Below, piece after piece: positions 30,748-38,532 of a DNA stretch of 64,000 nt. This DNA comes from Aequoribacter fuscus (lineage in GTDB: Bacteria; Pseudomonadota; Gammaproteobacteria; Pseudomonadales; Halieaceae). Within the stretch, counting starts at the first letter, position 1. Every line of letters begins with the position of its first letter. The position numbers and the translations under genes are program-made. The stretch covers positions 1,922,001 through 1,986,000 of the forward strand of contig NZ_CP036423.1 of NCBI RefSeq assembly GCF_009910365.1, read 5' to 3'. The notes under the pieces were generated by a model. That model was not told where the DNA came from and searched no databases. It saw only the letters and a list, made by a program, of their open reading frames with translations.

Positions 30748-30820
30748 CATGATTGTTGTTGCCTACGCTACGCATTGCGCCCCATCGACCTGATCCCAGA
30801 CTTCATCCCCGTTCTGGGCT
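30748..30820 (+). pseudogene. DUF1232/YkvA-family gene fragment
   Basis: Reading A-L-R-P-I-D-L-I-P-D-F-I-P-V-L-G near the end, this matches the signature of the intact gene at 23,746. Just upstream V-V-A-Y-A continues the homology in a different frame, so there is also a small frameshift. The homology ends exactly at 30,820, where the IS3 element begins. The 5' part is missing as well. Confidence 0.65.
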
Positions 30821-30904
30821 TGTACCCCGTCAGCATCAATTGGACAGATTAGCCTGATTGCCTAAGAGACGGTTTTGGCTCATCGTTAACTCTGAGAGGA
30901 GAAG

Positions 30905-31267
30905 ATGATGAAGCAAAAAACCGATGTTGAAAAGACCGTTCGTGACATCCGTCGTCGCACCCGCAAACAATATTCTGCCGAGGAAAAAATCCGTATTGTT
31001 CTCGAAGGGCTTCGGGGCGAAGACAGTATCGCTGAACTGTGTCGTCGTGAAGGTCTCAATACCAATATCTATTACCGCTGGTCGAAGGAGTTTTTGGAAG
31101 CTGGCAAGAAGCGACTATCTGGCGATATTGTGCGGGAAGCCACCTCCGATGAAGTAAAGGTGTTGCGTTCAGAGGCAGCGGCGCTAAAAGAAGCCCTGGC
31201 CGAAGTAGTGATGGAAAACCGCCTGCTTAAAAAAAGCGTGATCGGGGATGGGGAGGACGGTATATGA
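30905..31267 (+). CDS. IS3-family transposase OrfA
   Basis: 120 aa. The helix-turn-helix region is KQYSAEEKIRIVLEGLRGED followed by SIAELCRREGLNTNIYYRWSKEFL (residues about 20-62). The leucine-zipper region is VLRSEAAALKEALAEVVMEN (about 80-100). It binds the element ends. The stop overlaps the OrfB start (ATGA), suggesting coupling of translation. A run of seven A at 31,229-31,235 lies before the overlap, but its phase does not fit a canonical -1 slippery heptamer. Confidence 0.9.
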   Translation: MMKQKTDVEKTVRDIRRRTRKQYSAEEKIRIVLEGLRGEDSIAELCRREGLNTNIYYRWSKEFLEAGKKRLSGDIVREATSDEVKVLRSEAAALKEALAEVVMENRLLKKSVIGDGEDGI

Positions 31268-32274
31268 GATACACGGCCTCCGAGAAGTACGAGATTATCC
31301 AGTTGGTGGAACAGTCCAGTTTGTCTGTCAGGCAAACACTCCGGCGGCTGGATATACATCACTCAACCTATTACAACTGGCTGAAGCGTTTTTATGAAGG
31401 CGGTATTGATGCGTTGGAAGATAACCAGCCTCACCCCCAAGTAGTATGGAATCAGGTGCCAGACAATCATCGGCAGGCGATTGTCGATCTTGCCTTGGAA
31501 GAGCCTGAATTATCGCCACGGGAGCTGGCGGTACGTTATACCGATAACCAGCGTTACTACATCTCGGAATCAACGGTGTATAGGCTGCTGAAGGCGCACG
31601 ATCTGATTACCAGTCCTACCTATATCCTGATGCAGGCGAGTGACAGGTTCCAGCATCCGAGTCGACGGATAAACGAGCTGTGGCAGACCGATTTTACCTA
31701 CTTCAAGATCATTGGCTGGGGCTGGTATTACCTGTCAACGGTGCTGGATGATTACTCTCGCTTTATCCTGTCCTGGCGTTTGTGTACCAGCATGGGGGCC
31801 GGTGATGTAATGGATACACTGAACGACGCGCTGGATTTTACCGGGCTTGATCAGGTCAAGGTGAACCACCGGCCACGATTGCTCAGTGACAATGGCCCGT
31901 GCTACATCTCGGGTGATCTGGCCGACTATCTGGACAGCAAGGACATGACGCACACACGAGGTCGCCCTTATCATCCACAGACACAAGGTAAGATTGAGCG
32001 CTGGCATCGCTCGATGAAAAACCAGATTTTGCTCAATCACTATTACCTGCCCGGTGAGCTAGAGGAGAGCATCCAGCGCTTCGTGATGCATTACAATCAC
32101 GAGCGTTATCACGAGTCGTTGGATAACCTGACGCCCGCTGATGTGTACTACGGGCGAGGCCAGCAAATATTGGAAGAGCGAGTAATGATTAAACAAAATA
32201 CCATGGCTCAGCGCCGACAGTTACATTATGGTCGGCAACTAGGCCACAACCTGATGGGCCAGACTGTCTCTTAA
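31264..32274 (+). CDS. IS3-family transposase OrfB (DDE integrase)
   Basis: 336 aa. An N-terminal helix-turn-helix (SLSVRQTLRRLDIHHSTYYNW) is followed by the integrase core with the three catalytic acids in WQTDFTYF (D), LLSDNGPCY (D) and GKIERWHRSMKN (E), plus the integrase C-terminal YNHERYHESLDNLTPADVY. The frame is intact, so the element may be able to move. It starts in the 4-bp ATGA overlap with OrfA. Confidence 0.93.
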   Translation: MRYTASEKYEIIQLVEQSSLSVRQTLRRLDIHHSTYYNWLKRFYEGGIDALEDNQPHPQVVWNQVPDNHRQAIVDLALEEPELSPRELAVRYTDNQRYYISESTVYRLLKAHDLITSPTYILMQASDRFQHPSRRINELWQTDFTYFKIIGWGWYYLSTVLDDYSRFILSWRLCTSMGAGDVMDTLNDALDFTGLDQVKVNHRPRLLSDNGPCYISGDLADYLDSKDMTHTRGRPYHPQTQGKIERWHRSMKNQILLNHYYLPGELEESIQRFVMHYNHERYHESLDNLTPADVYYGRGQQILEERVMIKQNTMAQRRQLHYGRQLGHNLMGQTVS

Positions 32275-32275
32275 A

Positions 32276-33649
32276 TCAGGCCGCTGACTGTCCAACTGGG
32301 TTTGACGACGTACATTTCTGGGTACGTTTTGACTCTGTGAAGATGATTGCCTTACGAGGGCCGTTATATTCAGCCATTTTTTTAAAACCCATCTCCAGGG
32401 CTTTTAGTAAAGACTGGGCCTTTGTGTCTGTTTTGAGTGACCTTGCCTTTTCAATAAACCCCTCAATCTCGCCGATTTCTTCAATCAAGTCATCTTTTGA
32501 CAATGCCGGCTCTTCGCTCTGCCCTAGCTCGACATCTTCCTGGTCGAACTCAGCCTCCTCTAGATATTCATCTTCAAGGTCATCATCCTCGACCAGCTTT
32601 GCTAAAAAATTATCTTCTTCTTGTTTTTGATTATCAAAATCATCACGCAACTTTTGCAAACGTTCACGAATTGTTAGCAACGTTCCTAGAACGGCATATG
32701 GGCTTGACGCAAGTAGCTTCCGTAATATCAGGCCAGTTAGGTGCCGTTGCTTCTTTGGCAAAGCAAAAGAGTGCTCTCTTTGCAGGAATACAGAGATGGC
32801 TTCATACAAGCTGTGCTCCTCATTAGTGGGTTTGAACGGCTGTGTGAGTGCCAAACGTTCTGTATATCGAACGTACTCAAGTACCTGCTGTCGTAGTGTA
32901 CGCTTGACAAAGCCAGCAAGCCTTTCTCTTAGCTCCTCGTTAGAGCCTTCGCCGTTGATATATTGCTTACGAAATGCCTTCTCATCACCAAACAAATGCT
33001 CATCAAGTAACGTTGAAAGGCCATAAAGCTCCATCAATGAATTTTGTAGGGGCGTAGCTGTTAGCAATATCTTGCGCCTACCGTTAAAGGCCAGCTTAAG
33101 AGCCTGCCCCATGCGGTTGCTAGGACGATGCGCGTTTCGAAGCTTATGCGCCTCATCGATAACCACCAGATCCCATGGAATCGGCACGAGATCATCCGCC
33201 AGCTTGGCGGCAAAGTGGTAGGACATGATGACCACTTGTTTTGAGGCAGTCGCGCTCAAAGCCATTCTGGGAGACATGCCAGACCTGCGCACATACGTAG
33301 CATCGATTACGACACTGGGCAGAGCAAACTTTTCAACGAGCTCTTGAGACCACTGCTTCCTCAGCGCCGCTGGGCAGATAATGATCAATCGGCGCTTTCT
33401 CTCTGCCCAGCATTGGCATAGTACTAAAGCAGCTTCGATAGTTTTTCCAAGGCCAACTTCATCAGCCAGCAAGACGCCCTCTTGAAGCGGGTTCCGTAGT
33501 GCAAATAGTGCTGCCTCAATCTGGTGAGGGTTAAGGTCCACACTGGCATCAAAAAGCGACTGAGACAGGCGATCAACACTGTCAGCAGCATGGCGGCACG
33601 TCAGCTCATGAGCATAGTATTTGGCGTGGTGCGGCGTTATGGTTGTCAC
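32276..33649 (-). pseudogene. SNF2-family helicase, C-terminal half lost to IS3
   Basis: The open frame gives 457 aa, of which about 445 are genuine before it runs into the IS end at 32,315. The N-terminus (KYYAHELTCRHAADSVDRLSQSLFDASVDLNPHQ) and the ATPase lobe are intact: Walker A ADEVGLGKT at 62-70, VVIDEAHKLRN near 165, motif III LLTATPLQNS near 195. The sequence ends after KAIIFTESKRTQK, before the second RecA lobe with motifs V and VI. Full proteins of this RapA/HepA-like group are about twice as long. Members are frequently seen in defence islands beside nucleases or methyltransferases. The lost half is not found elsewhere in the window, so this copy is probably dead. Confidence 0.8.
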
Positions 33650-33667
33650 TCTATTGAGCCCCCAGGA

Positions 33668-34669
33668 TCAGCTGTCCTTGAAATCAATTTCAGCGGATTG
33701 ATAGAGTCGCATCACTTGCTCCTCCGAGAGCTTTCCGTTCTGCAACAAGGTCATAAGATACTTCTCTGTTATTCCGACAAATTTTGAAAGCTTTGTCAGC
33801 GACGCACTGATTTTGTCTGCGCTCTTCTTGATAGAACCCACTTCTTTTTCAACAGACCGATAGTCGTTCAAAAGATAGAGTAGACGCTCGACAACCATGG
33901 CCACAGATGCAGACTCCAAAGTGTTCACATCAAAACGCGCTTTCGCCATTTCACGAGCAATCGAATAAAAAATTGCGAGATTCTCGTAGTCTCCTCGCCT
34001 AGTATTAACGATCACTACGAAACCGATAGCTTGGACATATTTGATGCCGTTTGGACATGCCGCTGCAACCGTTGCATCCATGCTGTCTTCGTCAAACACA
34101 ATCGCATTCGCGTCGGTCTCACGGTTAGTGCGCATTTCTAAAAGCTGGCCTATCGCGGTATCTGTTTGGGCGGCGGGGTCACGATTATCGATTTGTCCAA
34201 GCTTTACGCCTTTATCAAGCTTTATCTCAAGACCAATAGTGACGTCGTTGCAACCGTCCACCTCAATCAACAAGTCTCCTGTCTTGTTCCTGGGTAATAC
34301 ACCTCGAACGGTTGATAGATCCGTAATTTCATCGTCGGAAAATGCAGAAGTAGTTTGGATATCCTTTAGTGCCTGAAGGATTTTCTGCTCAGCATCAAGA
34401 CCTTTACTGCTCGTCTCGCGATACCGCATTTCACGTAACTCATACAGAGCTTTCAGATTTGCCAATCTCTTGCCAATTTCGCCCTCGGTTTCATTCAGAA
34501 ATTGAGCTATCTCACCTTTTATCTCTGCGAGAATACCGATCCCCAAAGCCTTAATAACTGCTTCCTCTCGCTGAGCTTCGGGCAGACCTGCCAGGTATTC
34601 GGCCATCAATGGGTTCTCTACCTGGATGTTTTTAATTTCCAGAGTATCCTTTCGGAGCTTAATGGCCAT
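33668..34669 (-). CDS. PD-(D/E)XK nuclease-like protein
   Basis: 333 aa, not matched to a named family. The N-terminal 100 residues are helical and charged with likely coiled coil (EIKGEIAQFLNETEGEIGKRL). The centre carries a PD-(D/E)XK-like order: E94 in a helix (LDAEQKILQAL), D132 in KTGDLLIEV, then E148-x-K150 in IGLEIKLDKG, followed by TAIGQLLEM. The C-terminal third is helical (DYRSVEKEVGSIKKSADKI). It lies 18 bp upstream of the SNF2 helicase gene and 15 bp downstream of an unknown gene, so it was probably translated together with the helicase. A restriction or DNA-processing role is inferred from motif and context only. Confidence 0.6.
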   Translation of the reverse strand: MAIKLRKDTLEIKNIQVENPLMAEYLAGLPEAQREEAVIKALGIGILAEIKGEIAQFLNETEGEIGKRLANLKALYELREMRYRETSSKGLDAEQKILQALKDIQTTSAFSDDEITDLSTVRGVLPRNKTGDLLIEVDGCNDVTIGLEIKLDKGVKLGQIDNRDPAAQTDTAIGQLLEMRTNRETDANAIVFDEDSMDATVAAACPNGIKYVQAIGFVVIVNTRRGDYENLAIFYSIAREMAKARFDVNTLESASVAMVVERLLYLLNDYRSVEKEVGSIKKSADKISASLTKLSKFVGITEKYLMTLLQNGKLSEEQVMRLYQSAEIDFKDS

Positions 34670-34684
34670 AGATCTGTCTCTTCG

Positions 34685-35125
34685 TTATTCGGGATGCCTG
34701 GATGCGAGGGTATTTACAATTTCTTTAATCCGAGCCGATTCAAGCTCAGAGTTTGAAATACTGTCCTCTAGCTCGGGGCCAGAGCATTCACCAGATTCGA
34801 TGCTTACCCACACAAAGTGACAAATCTCTTCCGCTGGTCTCTGTACAACTGACCATGCGGTCTTCTCGTGTTCTGGGAAGATGAAGTTTTCATCTCCAGA
34901 ACATTTATGGATGTAGACCGCGAAGGACTGTTCGTTGAGATCTTCAATTCCGTCGTCATCCTCTTGATAGCCATCGAAAGCAATTTTGATCGCTGGAATT
35001 ACGCTGATGTTTTCGCCCAATTCCGGCAGATCATCGACGTTACTCGAGATACTTCGTAGCACCCAACCTTCGATAATGTTCTCCATAAATCGCATCCTTT
35101 TTTTGCTTTTTTCCGATACCGACAC
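34685..35125 (-). CDS. Unknown protein, 146 aa, operon with nuclease-like gene
   Basis: Not recognised. The sequence is acidic overall (ENISVIPAIKIAFDGYQEDDDGIED, SGECSGPELEDSISNSELE) with no signal or membrane segment, and beta-strand-rich with conserved-looking aromatic patches (ICHFVWVSIESGE). It is first in the three-gene leftward unit with the PD-(D/E)XK-like gene (15 bp gap) and the SNF2 helicase. High acidity and small size would fit a regulatory or DNA-mimic-like partner, but this is speculation. Confidence 0.55.
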   Translation of the reverse strand: MSVSEKSKKRMRFMENIIEGWVLRSISSNVDDLPELGENISVIPAIKIAFDGYQEDDDGIEDLNEQSFAVYIHKCSGDENFIFPEHEKTAWSVVQRPAEEICHFVWVSIESGECSGPELEDSISNSELESARIKEIVNTLASRHPE

Positions 35126-35358
35126 TTAGTTGTAAGCGAGGATATTTTTCAGAAACTTATCGAACTAGACGAATTTCGCCCGAAATTCAGAAACCATCTT
35201 CATTCTTTAACTATTGGTCAGTGTCCAATAGGCTAGTGAATAATAGCTTCTACTCAACACTTCAATCGGCTTACGTTAAGCCGTTTCTTCGAGCTTCCAT
35301 ACATCGAATTAAAGTGATTAGCGTCGTCAAGGGTGAACTATCACAATGCACTAATTGC
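35126..35358. other. Intergenic region with a small inverted repeat
   Basis: 233 bp without a supported gene. ATTGG-TCAGTGT-CCAAT at 35,212-35,228 is a short perfect inverted repeat. It probably carries the promoter of the leftward helicase/nuclease unit. Confidence 0.3.
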
Positions 35359-36318
35359 TCAATGTCCGAACCCAAATTCTCCTCGCTCAACAGCAGCAAT
35401 ATTAGCTTCAGCTTTCTTGATCAGCTTGTAAGTGTTTGTTCTTAGACTAGCTTTACGAGCAGTCCTTACATAATTAGTTTTAAGGAGCCCCATTTCTTTG
35501 TCTAATAATGCGTCGTAATCCACATCGTCCCAAGTCTTGCCCAATCTCTCAAGGCGCTTTGAGACAATCTCCTCAGCCCTCTTTAAGCGCTTGTTATACT
35601 CCGCATGGTTTTGCTCACTCATCTCGACTAGGCCTTCTAAATCTACCTCCCTTGGATTTTTCCGCCCATCGATCAGCAAGTCCTCAGCTTCCTTAGGTGT
35701 CACACTCTTTACTCTAAAAGCAATTTCAAGCGCATCTAGCCCTTGCTGCTTTAAGTCATACGCAAGTAAGCAATTCTTGAGACTGTCAGCGTCTACTTTC
35801 ACATGTTTAATCTGGTACTTAGCGAGATCATTTCTCGATGGGTCAACGTTCATTTGACTGATGAGCTTACCAACACGATTTTTCAATGCTGATTTGGTGA
35901 GATTAGTAGGCAAAGCTACCAACTGGTAATTACCTACGGCAATTTCAGTCTCCAGCTCTGCAAGCTCCTCAAGAGAGCAAAAATCATTCAACTGGGACAC
36001 TGGGGAAATCCCGAAGAGATACTGTCCCCTTTCATTCCACCACTGCCAAAAACCATCTAGTCCTTGGTACTGAAAGATATCTCCAAAATCATCGAAGATT
36101 TTCCTCATACCCTTGCCCTTACTCGCACATGCAATTTTGTACTTATTACTGCGCTTCAAATACTCAAACCACAAGTAATACAGACTATCCGCAGTCCACG
36201 TGCCTTTCACTAGCACGGGCTTACCCTTTCGAATCAAAACTCTTCGCCCTTTGGCGTCGAGCTGGACTTTTGTATTTGGGCTAAGTGGCTGTGGTTTGGG
36301 AAAAAAAAGAGGCCCCAT
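35359..36318 (-). CDS. Unknown protein, 319 aa
   Basis: Not recognised. ATG 36,318 is chosen because GGAGAA lies 11 bp upstream. The TTG three codons earlier is less likely. The N-terminus is basic and proline-rich (GPLFFPKPQPLSPNTKVQLDAKGRRVLIRKGKPVLVKG). The centre has a Trp/Phe-rich stretch (GLDGFWQWWNERGQYLF), and the C-terminal 120 residues are strongly helical and charged (NHAEYNKRLKRAEEIVSKRLERLGKTWDDVDYDALLDKE), suggesting coiled coil. No catalytic motif is visible. It may be separate from the downstream unit because 233 bp intervene. The coding frame is long and clean, so it is a real gene. Confidence 0.6.
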   Translation of the reverse strand: MGPLFFPKPQPLSPNTKVQLDAKGRRVLIRKGKPVLVKGTWTADSLYYLWFEYLKRSNKYKIACASKGKGMRKIFDDFGDIFQYQGLDGFWQWWNERGQYLFGISPVSQLNDFCSLEELAELETEIAVGNYQLVALPTNLTKSALKNRVGKLISQMNVDPSRNDLAKYQIKHVKVDADSLKNCLLAYDLKQQGLDALEIAFRVKSVTPKEAEDLLIDGRKNPREVDLEGLVEMSEQNHAEYNKRLKRAEEIVSKRLERLGKTWDDVDYDALLDKEMGLLKTNYVRTARKASLRTNTYKLIKKAEANIAAVERGEFGFGH

Positions 36319-36610
36319 GGTTATCAATTTCTCCGTTTTATTTACTTAAAGCAGATCAATAGGTCTTAACGCCTAAGATACGTAATTCATTGTCTTACTG
36401 CTACAGCATGTATCAAGTATTTCAACTGCTTAGAAAAACCAATGTATACGATATGGCAATGTAACAATCATCACACAGGTCGGAAAGATGCTACGCCAGA
36501 TCAGAATTTGTAGCAAGTATAGAATGAAAAATACTTAACCACCTTATACATATTTTTGTCTCGTACCATTATTACGTAACTTACTAGAACGGAAAAAAAG
36601 GAAAATTAAT
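36319..36610. promoter_or_regulatory. Divergent promoter region in the island backbone
   Basis: 292 bp, AT-rich, between the leftward 319-aa gene and the rightward block beginning at 36,611. No single operator stood out. It is the point where the backbone changes direction. Confidence 0.35.
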
Positions 36611-37150
36611 ATGTTGATCAAAAAGCTAAACAACGAAACTTGCCCTATCACTCAAGGAGCCATTGTTAGCAATAGCCGCGCTCGCGTTCGCAAAACAATC
36701 AGCAGCATGGTTTGCCCTAACAAGCTGCTCAACTTAAGCGCAAGACTGTATCGAATCTCTAAGGAACATCCAGCTGCAAACAGTCTTCAGCGCGAGGCCG
36801 AACTAGCCACACAGAAGGCGATTGAAATTCGTAGCCGGCCCGAGTACGTGGCTTGGACTGTTATTAAAGACGGCTGTTCATTCTTTAAATCCAACGGCAG
36901 ATGCCCTCCTAAGGGTCGACTTACGCAAATGCATAACAGATATGGGAGCTGGACACTTGTTCACAAGCGAATCATCGAAAAAGGCTTTGGCGGCAAGAAC
37001 TTTTTGTGGCTGCGCGACCAAAACAAACTTGAGCTAACAAGCGAATGGTTTATCGCCCGCCACGCGCCTGAGTTGGTCAACGCTGAAACTAGAGCTGCAC
37101 TTAATGCTCTGCTAGCACCTCCTGCAAACTCCAAATCATTGGCGGCATAA
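36611..37150 (+). CDS. Unknown protein, 179 aa
   Basis: Not recognised. The start has AAGGAAA upstream. The protein is basic (TCPITQGAIVSNSRARVRKTI at the start), with a central patch WTVIKDGCSFFKSNGRCPPKGRLTQMHNRYGSW that looks like a compact DNA- or RNA-binding segment, and a helical C-terminus. It is the first gene of a rightward unit with two mini zinc-binding proteins, the 295-aa protein and the clamp-loader-like ATPase. The next gene starts 1 bp after its stop, so the genes are translationally linked. Confidence 0.55.
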   Translation: MLIKKLNNETCPITQGAIVSNSRARVRKTISSMVCPNKLLNLSARLYRISKEHPAANSLQREAELATQKAIEIRSRPEYVAWTVIKDGCSFFKSNGRCPPKGRLTQMHNRYGSWTLVHKRIIEKGFGGKNFLWLRDQNKLELTSEWFIARHAPELVNAETRAALNALLAPPANSKSLAA

Positions 37151-37151
37151 G

Positions 37152-37397
37152 GTGTCCAATAAAGACAGGATTATCAAGTCACATCTACCACACGGCGTCG
37201 AGCTTCACTACACAGCTCATCGGGAACGAGCTGCTGAGTTTCGCTGCGAAGGGTGCAACACACATTTGTGCTGGGCATCAGTGGAAGATTTGCAAACTTG
37301 GAGGGATCTTGGCGCAAAGCTGAAACCCAAAGTCACGCCAAGGGACAACATCAAGGTGGTCGCAACTAGTGGAGGCAACAATGAAAAAAAAGCATGA
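37152..37397 (+). CDS. Mini zinc-binding protein, 81 aa
   Basis: Starts with GTG right after the previous stop. The core is FRCEGCNTHLCWASVEDLQTW: C-x2-C-x2-H-x2-W-A, a half zinc ribbon with a following Cys. A near copy of the same core is encoded by the overlapping downstream gene at 37,381. The tail is basic (LKPKVTPRDNIKVV). Its role is unknown. A DNA- or RNA-binding adaptor is plausible given the replication-like neighbours. Confidence 0.5.
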   Translation: MSNKDRIIKSHLPHGVELHYTAHRERAAEFRCEGCNTHLCWASVEDLQTWRDLGAKLKPKVTPRDNIKVVATSGGNNEKKA

Positions 37398-37539
37398 GAA
37401 ACATCCCTGCATCGTGCGCCCAGTGCCGAAGTCGTCGCCTCATAGATACGAGGTCTACTGCACGAGATGCAAGAAGCACGTGCAATGGGCAAAGCCGAAT
37501 CTCTACGAAGCACACATGGCTTTGCTCACTGAAAAGTAA
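37381..37539 (+). CDS. Mini zinc-binding protein, 52 aa
   Basis: A short open frame (ATG 37,381, TAA 37,537) overlapping the end of the previous gene by 17 bp. The core is YEVYCTRCKKHVQWAKPNLY, the same C-x2-C-x2-H-x2-W-A pattern as the protein at 37,152, so the two are tandem paralogues. The N-terminus is basic (MKKKHEKHPCIVRPVPKSS). The conserved motif in the expected frame shows this is a real gene despite its length. A GGAGG ribosome site lies in the end of the upstream gene. Confidence 0.55.
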   Translation: MKKKHEKHPCIVRPVPKSSPHRYEVYCTRCKKHVQWAKPNLYEAHMALLTEK

Positions 37540-37644
37540 CCGTGTCGCATAAAGCGACAAACTGAATCACTCGCACTAAACCCATTGTCCGCACGCTTGC
37601 GAGTGTGTGGCTGCGGACACTTTTGTCTCAAAAAGGAGATCGAT

Positions 37645-38532
37645 ATGACTATCTCAATCCAAAACCGTCCATCTGAACAACACAAGGAGCAGACATTTAT
37701 GCCAACTCAAACCGCAACAGCCATAACCAATGCTAACCAAAACCAGGAGCAATTTATGAACTATCCAACTGCCAATTTTCTGATGACATCGCCGGCCAAG
37801 ACTCGCACTGAAAGCATCATCATCCAAAATGAACATGGCGTGATGATTGAGCAATCTCTGCGTAATGTGTCTGTTATGGCAAGCACTTGGTATAAAAACA
37901 GTACGAGCCAGCTCTACGCTGTATTAGGCCAATGTTATGAACTGCATTATTTGGTTGAAAAAGCCGATAGCAGCCAGCGAGACAAGTACAGGGATGACGT
38001 CAAAGCAGCTTATGTCGCTTTAGGAGGCGCCCAAGGCGCAAATTCACTGCTAAGTCGCATTGTTAGCGTGGTTTTCAATTTCGCTGATTTAGACAGGCGC
38101 CAACGCAGCCGCTATAGCAGCGTTATCAAAGCTGCCTATGTAAGTGAGCAACAGCCTACTGATGCAGCTGGTTTCATAAATTGGTTAGAGCATGCTGGCG
38201 GCATTGTGGCTGCGCTGGAGAAGCGTAGCGACACCAGCAGCACAAAAGTCGAGCAAAGCGAAATCAATGAAACTGTTCGAGCAATGCCTGCAAAAGCGCA
38301 GCTGAACATTGCTAACAGCGGCAATAGGTTTGTGGTGTTGCTAGCGCAACCCATAGACAGTGAAACAGTGGAAGTGCTGTATCAATTTGAGGAGGATTCG
38401 ATTGGGGATTCATTGGCTACCAAGGCCTATAAAGCTCAACTGAAGCTGGCTAAAGACGCTGAAAAGCGCTCAACAGCTGCTATCGCTGCGGACAGGCTGG
38501 CTGGCGAAGGCGCTGGACAGGAGGTAGCGTAA
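37645..38532 (+). CDS. Unknown protein with three in-frame starts, partner of AAA+ ATPase
   Basis: 295 aa from ATG 37,645 (AAAAGGAGATCGAT upstream). Two further ATGs in the same frame each have their own ribosome site: 37,700 (AAGGAGCAGACATTT) and 37,756 (CAGGAGCAATTT), giving products of about 277 and 258 aa. The N-terminus is Gln/Asn/Thr-rich and low complexity. The middle (ASTWYKNSTSQLYAVLGQCYELHYLVEK, INWLEHAGGIVAALEKRSD) is helical. No family is recognised. The stop TAA overlaps the ATG of the clamp-loader-like gene (TAATG), so the two are made together and may form a complex. Confidence 0.6.
   Translation: MTISIQNRPSEQHKEQTFMPTQTATAITNANQNQEQFMNYPTANFLMTSPAKTRTESIIIQNEHGVMIEQSLRNVSVMASTWYKNSTSQLYAVLGQCYELHYLVEKADSSQRDKYRDDVKAAYVALGGAQGANSLLSRIVSVVFNFADLDRRQRSRYSSVIKAAYVSEQQPTDAAGFINWLEHAGGIVAALEKRSDTSSTKVEQSEINETVRAMPAKAQLNIANSGNRFVVLLAQPIDSETVEVLYQFEEDSIGDSLATKAYKAQLKLAKDAEKRSTAAIAADRLAGEGAGQEVA

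Larger units (their letters stand above)
30821..32314 (+). mobile_element. IS3-family insertion sequence
   Basis: Two overlapping transposase genes lie between imperfect inverted repeats. The left end is TGTACCCCGTCA...TTGGACAG (30,821-30,847). The right end, on the minus strand, is TGTACGTCGTCA...TTGGACAG (32,314-32,288). Ends in TGTAC and the inner TTGGACAG are typical of IS3-group elements. Flanking trinucleotides (GCT left, TTT right) do not form a target duplication. Both flanking genes, DUF1232 on the left and SNF2 helicase on the right, are cut exactly at the ends, and neither continues on the other side. This points to an IS-mediated deletion or recombination. Confidence 0.85.

Noticed and set aside
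30503-30775. Minus-strand gene of 90 aa
   Set aside because: It overlaps the DUF6316-like gene and the DUF1232 fragment and has no protein-like conservation over its length.
31229-31235. Programmed -1 frameshift in the IS3 element at the A7 run
   Set aside because: The run is not in the phase needed for an A-AAA-AAG slip, and the genes overlap by ATGA, so coupling explains OrfB better.
30818-32317. Target-site duplication of the IS3 element
   Set aside because: The adjacent trinucleotides GCT and TTT do not match.
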